Below are positions 1 through 6,147 of a stretch of DNA of 6,147 bases, one piece after another (within the stretch, counting starts at the first letter, position 1; every line of letters begins with the position of its first letter). Origin of the DNA: an uncultured Eubacteriales bacterium (GTDB taxonomy: Bacteria; Bacillota; Clostridia; Oscillospirales; CAG-272); the NCBI GenBank assembly GCA_949878535.1, contig CATLAS010000064.1, forward strand, positions 1 to 6,147, given 5' to 3'. Made by a program: the position numbers and the translations under genes. The notes below the pieces were generated by a model. It was not told the DNA's origin. It ran no database searches and worked only from the letters and a program-made list of their open reading frames with translations.

Positions 1-12
1 GGTTTGATGTAC

Positions 13-44
13 GACTCCCCAGCAAAGGGAACTGTCGTGCAGCG
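13..44. repeat. Partial copy of the palindromic repeat end
   Basis: This stretch contains CCCCAGCAAAGGGA followed by a GTGCAGCG segment. It resembles one end of repeat copy B at 3311-3343 (CCCCCAGCAAAGGGAG, then CGCGCAGCGG). It lies just left of the full copy A and looks like a truncated or nested second copy. The resemblance is by eye over about 30 bases, so the boundaries are approximate. No gene is visible in bases 1-58. Confidence 0.4.
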
Positions 45-58
45 CCAAGCTATAAAAG

Positions 59-203
59 GCCCCCTTGTGCAAAGGGGGCATCCCGCGCAGCGGGTGGGGG
101 ATTGTTTCGCTGCACTGCCGATTTACAGCTTACTTGAAATGAAAGCAGGACAATCCCTCCGTCACAGCAAAGCTGTGCCACCTCCCTTTATACAAGGGAG
201 GCT
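59..203 (+). repeat. MITE-like palindromic repeat, copy A
   Basis: A chain of palindromes about 145 bp long. A terminal hairpin pairs 59-66 (GCCCCCTT) with 72-79 (AAGGGGGC). Next come CCCGC-gca-GCGGG (82-94), a core bounded by GGGATTGT (98-105) and ACAATCCC (150-157), CACAGC-aaa-GCTGTG (163-177), and a second terminal palindrome ending AAGGGAGGCT (194-203). The reverse complement of 3309-3462 shows the same order and a closely similar core, including the shared motifs TTGCCGATTT-like and GAAATGAAAG. No transposase is present, so it would be a non-autonomous element. A short open frame across it is probably not a gene. Target-site duplications could not be identified. Confidence 0.75.
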
Positions 204-408
204 TTGTGGCTGGTGAGGTCTGTGCTGTGCCATCATCCTTACACAGGGGAGACTTTGTGGCTGGTGAGGTCTGTGCTGTGCCACCATCCTTACACGGGGG
301 AAGCTTTGTAGCTGGTGGAAGTCTGTGCTGTACCACCATCCTTACACGGAGGAGGCTTTGTGATTGGTGAGGTCTATGCTTGCCCCCTTCTTTTACTGGG
401 GGAAAGCC
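172..408. repeat. Tandem array, 51-52 bp period, about 4.6 copies
   Basis: Units start at 172, 224, 275, 327 and 378 with GCTGTGCC or a variant, giving periods of 52, 51, 52 and 51. Each unit reads GCTGTGCCACC, a CCTT...GGGG palindrome, then CTTTGTGGCTGGTGAGGTCT. GTGGC and GCCAC inside the array can pair across about 18 bases. The first unit overlaps the right end of copy A and has the most perfect palindrome. Later units diverge and the fifth is partial. The array therefore seems to have arisen by duplicating the end of the palindromic repeat. There are no unique spacers, so it is not a CRISPR array. It holds no credible gene. Confidence 0.8.
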
Positions 409-429
409 TTTTTATTTAAAATAATCTGT

Positions 430-460
430 AAAAAAGGACGCTTATAAAGCGTCCTTTTTT
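430..460 (-). terminator. Rho-independent terminator of pyrG, possibly bidirectional
   Basis: GGACGCTT (436-443) pairs with AAGCGTCC (447-454) around an ATA loop. The stem is flanked by A6 on the left and T6 on the right. On the minus strand it begins two bases after the pyrG stop codon and ends in a U-tract, as expected for an intrinsic terminator. The symmetry allows it to end rightward transcripts from the repeat region as well. Confidence 0.92.
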
Positions 461-461
461 C

Positions 462-2099
<1,638 letters not shown>

Positions 2100-2131
2100 T
2101 TACTATATTTGAAACGCGAAATACTCCGCGC

Positions 2132-3262
2132 CTATTTACTGTTCATACAATATGCATCTATTACCTGCCGGGGCAGTACCGCGCCGATAAAATCACTAAT
2201 GCCAGCAAACCGGGATGCTTCCTGCAAAGCGTGGGGAAGCCTTCCAAATCCATAGTCTTCTGCCGGAGAAAGTCCGCAGCGAATACCATCCAGTCCTGCA
2301 TAAATCAACAGTGCAAGCAAGATATAGGGGTTTGCGGCAGGATCCGGAGCGGTCAGTATAATCCGTCCGGGTTCTTCATCCGATATGTACACAGGAGAAG
2401 TCCGATTTTCCGCTTTCAATGTGTGCAGCCGTTCGTAGGACTGACAGGTTGGGTTCCCGAAAGCGGTCATGTCCCGCAGGTGGGTTTGAATTCCTGCAAA
2501 AAAAGAATCTGTATGCTGTGCGCCGGATACGCAGATGTGCAGCCCGTTTCCCATAGCATTTGGCAAGGGTTTCGGCACAAAAGAGGCGCATAGCCCGTGT
2601 CGGTGCGCAATGGTATGTACTGCCATGCAAAAAGATACAGCATTGTCTGCTGTTTCCATCGCGCTGCCGCTGCAGCAGCGGATCAAATGCTGTCCGGGAC
2701 CCCGGTAATGTTGAGACAGGCATGTATAAACATGCATTTGCTCCAGTGCCAGACAGATTTCTTCGCGAATCTGTTCTCCTTTGTCCAAGGGAGCCGTGTC
2801 CAGATATCCCGCCCGATCGTGTGGAATTCTCGTTGGATTTCCCTCCAGGTCGGCGGTGAAAAGATAAAATGTGTATTCCCAGCTGAAACGGAGAGACAGC
2901 CCCATTTTCGCGGCTGCCTGATCTGCCCTATATAGAATTTCCCTGCTGTCCCCCTGAAACGGTGTGCCATCCGGATTGCGAATGCTGCAATACATGCGGA
3001 TGGATTTTTCACTGCTCAGATTTTGAGGAAGAAGCGTGCAAGTATCCGGGATCGGAACCAAACGCAGCATCACGGTATCTATGCTGCATCCGTCTATGCC
3101 GAAAGGGTCGAAAGGGATCCCCCGGGTAAAGGCGCGATACAACTGACAAGGTGCAATAGAGACTGCTTTCGGATGTCCCAAGGCATCAAAAAAAGCAAGA
3201 CGGACAAACTTCACGTCTTCCTGCTCTGTAAACTCCATAACCTGCGCGGCTGTAAACGGCAC
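2132..3262 (-). CDS. Glutamine-synthetase-like protein, probable pseudoenzyme
   Basis: The 376-aa product is recognisably GlnA-like. It has the N-terminal beta-grasp segment (EEDVKFIRL-type, here QEDVKFVRLAFFDALG, about residues 14-30), an ADN...F...VPKP segment near 205-235, GNGLH at 238-242, and APDPAANPY at 305-313. Active GlnA is about 440 aa. By eye alignment to class I GlnA, the E-x-E metal pair has become E129-x-T131. The HHE...GQHE motif is QHY...GQHL, so both glutamates are replaced by Tyr186 and Leu193. The late RIExR motif is RIILT, losing Glu and Arg. The segment with the catalytic arginines (RLVPGYEAP...NRS) is shortened, and the usual C-terminal helix (EWDEY...DWE) is absent. 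Glutamine synthesis is therefore unlikely; a regulatory or binding role is speculation. The frame is open throughout with no frameshift, which argues against simple decay. The GTG start is chosen for its ribosome binding site and family alignment. ATG 3307, 15 codons upstream, is an alternative. Confidence 0.85.
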   Translation of the reverse strand: MPFTAAQVMEFTEQEDVKFVRLAFFDALGHPKAVSIAPCQLYRAFTRGIPFDPFGIDGCSIDTVMLRLVPIPDTCTLLPQNLSSEKSIRMYCSIRNPDGTPFQGDSREILYRADQAAAKMGLSLRFSWEYTFYLFTADLEGNPTRIPHDRAGYLDTAPLDKGEQIREEICLALEQMHVYTCLSQHYRGPGQHLIRCCSGSAMETADNAVSFCMAVHTIAHRHGLCASFVPKPLPNAMGNGLHICVSGAQHTDSFFAGIQTHLRDMTAFGNPTCQSYERLHTLKAENRTSPVYISDEEPGRIILTAPDPAANPYILLALLIYAGLDGIRCGLSPAEDYGFGRLPHALQEASRFAGISDFIGAVLPRQVIDAYCMNSK

Positions 3263-3267
3263 GGGTA

Positions 3268-3274
3268 CTTCCTT
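3268..3274 (-). promoter_or_regulatory. Ribosome binding site deciding the GS-like start
   Basis: AAGGAAG on the minus strand sits 5 bases before GTG 3262. The GTG start gives an N-terminus of the length expected before the GlnA beta-grasp domain. The competing ATG 3307 has GGGAGG only 3 bases upstream, and that motif is the terminal repeat of copy B. An earlier ATG at 3454 would translate through copy B and is not credible. Confidence 0.65.
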
Positions 3275-3308
3275 TCCCTGACTTTGGAAATGTAAACAAA
3301 ACGCCATC

Positions 3309-3462
3309 AGCCTCCCCCAGCAAAGGGAGCTGGCTCCGCGCAGCGGAGACTGAGGGATTGTCTCTACTTTCATTTCAGATAAACTGCAAATCGGCAATCT
3401 ACCGAAACAATCCCTCCGAGTTTTGCTACGCAAAACCCACCTCCCTTTACACAAGGGAGGCT
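3309..3462 (-). repeat. MITE-like palindromic repeat, copy B (inverted relative to copy A)
   Basis: A 154-bp element bounded by AGCCTCCC (3309-3316) and GGGAGGCT (3455-3462), with imperfect terminal inverted repeats extending to about 26 bp. Inside are CTCCGC-gca-GCGGAG (near 3334-3348), a core from GGGATTGT (3354-3361) to ACAATCCC, and TTTTGC-tac-GCAAAA (3421-3435). Its reverse complement has the same order as copy A. The core is well conserved, while the two internal hairpins differ in sequence but keep 5-6 bp stems and 3-base loops. It lies in the presumed leader of the GS-like gene, its right-hand edge on the transcript reaching within about 47 bp of the GTG start. No transposase is present and no clear target duplication is visible. 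Confidence 0.8.
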
Positions 3463-3544
3463 ATAAAATAGGACGAGGCTTGCAGCGTGTCGCTTCCCGT
3501 TGCACAAGGGGACCTTTTACAGTTTGTGTTCCGCGGCAACTCCA

Positions 3545-3581
3545 GCAAAGGAGCCATGTAGCGGCTCCTTACATGGGAGCC
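3545..3581 (-). repeat. Nested inverted repeats forming alternative hairpins
   Basis: In minus-strand order, segment a GGCTCC (3581-3576), segment b AAGGAGCC (3570-3563) and segment c GGCTCCTT (3555-3548) allow a:b or b:c pairing but not both. CCATGTA (3576-3570) and TACATGG (3560-3554) offer a third pairing. The adjoining CAGCAAAGGAG resembles the ends of the palindromic repeat, so this may be a degenerate fragment. It lies about 13-47 nt into the transcript expected from the leftward promoter. No U-tract follows, so none of these is a standard intrinsic terminator. Confidence 0.6.
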
Positions 3582-3600
3582 TGATAAAGTACCTGCACTC

Positions 3601-3629
3601 ATTATACCATACCGGACGAATTCTGTCTA
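3601..3629 (-). promoter_or_regulatory. Leftward sigma-A-type promoter for the GS-like gene and pyrG
   Basis: On the minus strand TAGACA (3629-3624) is followed by a 17-bp spacer and TATAAT (3606-3601), with TGG directly before the -10 giving an extended -10. Five of six -35 bases and all six -10 bases match consensus. The start point would be near 3594, giving a leader of roughly 330 nt that contains the alternative hairpins and repeat copy B before GTG 3262. Bases 3263-3600 contain no other credible gene. Confidence 0.75.
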
Positions 3630-3632
3630 CAA

Positions 3633-3683
3633 TCTTCCAAAGTTTTTTTCAGTTTTGTGGATTCTTCCAAATAATTTTCCAAC
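3633..3683. promoter_or_regulatory. Iterated TCTTCCAAA motif between divergent promoters
   Basis: TCTTCCAAA occurs at 3633-3641 and again at 3663-3671, exactly 30 bp apart. A variant, TTTTCCAAC, lies at 3675-3683. All three are in the 88-bp gap between the -35 elements of the divergent promoters. They could be binding sites for a shared regulator. Chance in AT-rich DNA is possible, and no regulator gene is in the window. Confidence 0.3.
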
Positions 3684-3717
3684 ATTTGACACAGCGCAAT
3701 TTTATCGCCCCGTCCAG

Positions 3718-3746
3718 TTGATTTTTCTTTGTTTATAGTATATAAT
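3718..3746 (+). promoter_or_regulatory. Rightward sigma-A-type promoter for the hydratase
   Basis: TTGATT (3718-3723), a 17-bp spacer and TATAAT (3741-3746) form a near-consensus promoter. The start point would be near 3753, leaving a leader of about 54 nt before ATG 3807. It diverges from the leftward promoter at 3601-3629. Confidence 0.8.
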
Positions 3747-3772
3747 GATAGTATTCGCTTTATGATAGTATT
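3745..3772 (+). repeat. 11-bp direct repeat at the hydratase transcription start
   Basis: ATGATAGTATT occurs at 3745-3755 and again at 3762-3772, a 17-bp offset. The first copy overlaps the end of the -10 element and the likely start point; the second lies in the early leader. The placement would suit a repressor site, but the repeat may also be a simple duplication. Confidence 0.45.
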
Positions 3773-3773
3773 T

Positions 3774-3800
3774 TGCCGCGAAACGCGGCATATCGGAGGT
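3774..3800 (+). promoter_or_regulatory. Triloop hairpin and ribosome binding site of the hydratase leader
   Basis: TGCCGCG (3774-3780), loop AAA and CGCGGCA (3784-3790) form a perfect 7-bp stem. TATC follows, then GGAGGT (3795-3800), six bases before ATG 3807. This binding site fixes the start over an ATG at 3729, which lies upstream of the -10 element. The hairpin has no U-tract and is not a terminator. An effect on stability or initiation of the mRNA is possible. Confidence 0.7.
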
Positions 3801-3806
3801 TTTTGC

Positions 3807-6113
3807 ATGGTTAAATTGATTGAACACGGCGTATTTCTAAAGGGCAACCGCTTTTTAGACGAGGGCGGCGATCCGGACGTAGGAAAGCAGGGCACCATTG
3901 CCCATTCCATTTTAAAAAGCCACAATGTGGGCGGTGATGACAAGCATTTGAAAATCCGCTTTGATGCGCTGGCTTCCCACGATATTACATACGTAGGTAT
4001 TCTGATGACGGCCCGCGCCGGTGGTCTGGAAGAACTGCCCCTGCCCTATGTGCTTACAAACTGCCATAACAGCCTATGTGCTGTGGGCGGCACCATTAAC
4101 GAGGATGACCACATGTTTGGCCTGTCTGCGGCGAAAAAATACGGTGCGATCTATGTTCCTGCCCATCAGGCGGTAATCCATGCATTTATGCGGGAAATGA
4201 TGAGCGGCTGTGGAAAAATGATCCTCGGCAGCGACAGCCACACCCGGTACGGCGCTCTTGGTACCATGGCGGTGGGAGAAGGCGGTCCCGAACTGGTAAA
4301 ACAGATTCTCAGCCGCACCTATGATGTGGACATGCCGGAAGTAATTGCTGTCCATCTTACCGGCAAACCCCGTCCGGGCGTAGGTCCTCAGGACGTGGCG
4401 CTGGCAATTATCGGCGCAGTATTTTCTAAAAAATTCGTGAAAAATAAGGTTTTGGAATTTGTAGGAGATGGCATTGCAAATCTGCCCATTGAATTCCGGA
4501 ACGGCATCGACGTTATGACTACGGAGACCACCTGCCTGTCTTCTATTTGGACAACAGACGCGGAAACAAAGCGGTATTTCCAGATGCATGGCAGACCGGA
4601 GGCATATAAAGAACTGGCTCCCGCTGATATGGCATACTATGACGGTGCGGTGCTGGTCGATCTGTCTAAGGTTGAGCCGATGATTGCACTGCCCTTCCAT
4701 CCTTCCAATACATATACTGTACGCCAGCTCAACGAAAATGCAGGCGATATTTTGCGTCAGGTTGAAATCAAAGGCGAGCAGCAATTGGGGCTTGCTCCCG
4801 GAACCCTGCAGCTTACCGATAAAGTCGATCCCGCTACCGGACGTGTGCGGGTAGATCAGGGTGTTATCGCTGGATGCGCTGGCGGTACTTACGATAACCT
4901 GTGTGCCGCTGCGGATATCCTGCGCGGTACTTCCATCGGAGCAGACAGCTTTGCCCTTTCCGCATATCCTGCCAGCCAGCCCGCTTTCGTGCGTATGCTG
5001 GATACCGGCATTGCAGCTGAGCTAATGCGTGCCGGCGCAACCTTGCGCACTGCGTTCTGCGGTCCCTGCTTCGGCGCAGGCGATGTGCCTGCCAACGGCG
5101 GACTGAGCATTCGTCATTCCACCCGAAACTTCCCCAACCGGGAAGGCTCTAAGCCCGGAGAAGGACAGTTTGCATCCGTAGCCCTGATGGACGCGCGTTC
5201 TATCGCGGCAACTGCTGCTGCCGGCGGCCTGCTCACCGGTGCGGATGAACTGGATGTGGAATACCGCACACCGGATTACAAATTTGATACGTCCATTTAC
5301 GAAAACCGGGTATGGTTCGGCTACGGCAAGGCAGACAAAAATGCCGAACTGAAATTCGGTCCCAATATCAAAGACTGGCCCAAGATGCCCGCTCTGGGAG
5401 ACAATCTGGTACTAGGTGTTGCTTCTGTCATCGACGATGAAGTGACTACTACAGACGAGCTGATTCCCTCCGGTGAATCTTCTTCTTACCGTTCCAATCC
5501 GTTCCGTCTGTCCCGCCTGACCCTGTCCCGCCGGGATCCGGAATATGTAAACCGTGCAGATGCAATTCACGCAGCGGCACAGAATTATGCAGGCGAGGAA
5601 TACGATCCTGCTCTGTTGGATCAGAATGCTGTAGCTGCTATGGAAGCAGCCATTGCTGCCTGCGGCAAACTGGAAGGCTCCGTCAGCATCGGCAGTTTGG
5701 TTTGTGCTGTCCGTCCCGGAGACGGAAGCGCCAGAGAACAGGCTGCATCCTGTCAGCGTGTGCTGGGCGGTGCTGCCAACATTGCGCGGGATTATGCTAC
5801 CAAACGGTATCGTTCCAATCTGATCAACTGGGGGATGCTGCCTCTTACCTGTCCGGAAATGGCTATGGGTAAAAACAGCGGCACTATGGAGGATGAAATT
5901 CTCTGCGGCGATTGGCTGGTGCTGCCCGGTATCCGTGATGCTGTTGCAAACGGTGCGGAGACTGTGGAAGGATATCTGTACCACACAGGTGAAGGAACCT
6001 TGACGAAACACACATTCTCTCTGGGAAGTCTGACTGACGATGAGCGTAAAATCATTCTTGCCGGCAGTCTCACTGGAAGAGCCAGAGAAGAACGGGAAGA
6101 AGCCGGAAAATAA
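3807..6113 (+). CDS. Aconitase-superfamily hydratase (YbhJ-like)
   Basis: A 768-aa protein with the aconitase fold, expected to bind a [4Fe-4S] cluster and to hydrate/dehydrate a hydroxy-acid in the cytoplasm. Cluster ligands are visible as Cys357 (GCAGGTYDN) and Cys418/Cys421 (CGPC). Other aconitase-like active-site motifs are SDSH at 142-145, RNFPNR at 440-445 (two arginines five apart), and GSARE at 640-644, matching the GSSRE segment that holds the catalytic serine and arginine. [12 protein letters not shown] follows near 669-680. Length and the CAGGTYDN form fit the YbhJ group of putative hydratases rather than citrate-cycle AcnA/AcnB; the substrate cannot be read from sequence. No leuC/leuD-type partner or citrate-cycle gene is adjacent. 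The gene has its own promoter, a leader hairpin and a strong GGAGGT site. It ends with TAA at 6111-6113, and the remaining 34 bases contain no terminator. Confidence 0.93.
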   Translation: MVKLIEHGVFLKGNRFLDEGGDPDVGKQGTIAHSILKSHNVGGDDKHLKIRFDALASHDITYVGILMTARAGGLEELPLPYVLTNCHNSLCAVGGTINEDDHMFGLSAAKKYGAIYVPAHQAVIHAFMREMMSGCGKMILGSDSHTRYGALGTMAVGEGGPELVKQILSRTYDVDMPEVIAVHLTGKPRPGVGPQDVALAIIGAVFSKKFVKNKVLEFVGDGIANLPIEFRNGIDVMTTETTCLSSIWTTDAETKRYFQMHGRPEAYKELAPADMAYYDGAVLVDLSKVEPMIALPFHPSNTYTVRQLNENAGDILRQVEIKGEQQLGLAPGTLQLTDKVDPATGRVRVDQGVIAGCAGGTYDNLCAAADILRGTSIGADSFALSAYPASQPAFVRMLDTGIAAELMRAGATLRTAFCGPCFGAGDVPANGGLSIRHSTRNFPNREGSKPGEGQFASVALMDARSIAATAAAGGLLTGADELDVEYRTPDYKFDTSIYENRVWFGYGKADKNAELKFGPNIKDWPKMPALGDNLVLGVASVIDDEVTTTDELIPSGESSSYRSNPFRLSRLTLSRRDPEYVNRADAIHAAAQNYAGEEYDPALLDQNAVAAMEAAIAACGKLEGSVSIGSLVCAVRPGDGSAREQAASCQRVLGGAANIARDYATKRYRSNLINWGMLPLTCPEMAMGKNSGTMEDEILCGDWLVLPGIRDAVANGAETVEGYLYHTGEGTLTKHTFSLGSLTDDERKIILAGSLTGRAREEREEAGK

Positions 6114-6147
6114 TACCGGATAAAAAGATATAAAATTCGTCATAATA

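Noticed and set aside
4..339. Short open frames on both strands in the left repeat region
   Set aside because: They run through the palindromic and tandem repeats, lack ribosome binding sites and are repetitive at the protein level.
172..408. CRISPR array
   Set aside because: The repeated units are contiguous, with a 51-52 bp period and no unique spacers, and no cas genes are present.
3263..3454. 64-residue N-terminal extension of the GS-like protein
   Set aside because: It would be translated from repeat copy B, resembles the frame across copy A, and has no counterpart in GlnA proteins; the GTG at 3262 has a good ribosome binding site.
3602..3685. Possible 27-aa leftward peptide with a charged, coiled-coil-like sequence between the divergent promoters
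   Set aside because: It has no Shine-Dalgarno sequence, lies upstream of the leftward start point so would not be on that transcript, and its repeated Leu-Glu codons follow from the TCTTCCAAA-type DNA repeats. A decayed gene end remains possible.
3774..3790. Iron-responsive element or terminator in the hydratase leader
   Set aside because: The perfect stem has an AAA loop, no bulged C or CAGUG loop, and no following U-tract.
4074..6143. Long minus-strand open frames opposite the hydratase (4074-4784 and 5412-6143)
   Set aside because: They lie antisense within a clearly coding gene, show no recognisable domain and have no independent start signals.

Overview
The window looks like chromosomal DNA of an anaerobic Firmicute, probably a gut-type clostridium of the Oscillospirales/Ruminococcaceae kind. 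This is inferred from GGAGG ribosome binding sites, consensus sigma-A promoters, moderate GC content, a YbhJ-like aconitase-family hydratase, and short palindromic repeats with CTCCCTT/AAGGGAG ends that I associate with these genomes. No marker in the window fixes the species.

Layout, left to right. Bases 1-429 hold no credible gene. They contain a fragment of a palindromic repeat, one full copy of it (copy A, about 145 bp), and a decaying tandem array with a 51-52 bp period grown from its right end. A terminator at 430-460 closes the leftward unit. Leftward come pyrG (CTP synthase, complete, 535 aa, 462-2069) and, 62 bp upstream of it, a 376-aa glutamine-synthetase-like protein (2132-3262) that appears to have lost most catalytic residues. 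Upstream of that lies a second copy of the palindromic repeat in the opposite orientation (copy B, 3309-3462), a small block able to form mutually exclusive hairpins (3548-3581), and a strong leftward promoter (3601-3629). A divergent rightward promoter (3718-3746) drives a 768-aa hydratase (3807-6113) with an intact Fe-S cluster triad and active-site motifs. Bases 6114-6147 show no gene or terminator.

How the parts may work together. The leftward promoter, absence of an internal terminator and close spacing suggest a two-gene transcript: GS-like pseudoenzyme, then pyrG, which consumes glutamine. The transcript would carry a leader of roughly 330 nt containing repeat copy B and the alternative hairpins. 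Both pyrG and the hydratase have a GC-rich triloop hairpin directly before the Shine-Dalgarno sequence. The hydratase appears to be a single-gene unit here.

The most interesting points are the apparently catalytically dead glutamine synthetase next to pyrG, and the two repeat copies whose hairpins differ in sequence but keep their pairing and 3-nt loops, as expected if folded structure were conserved.
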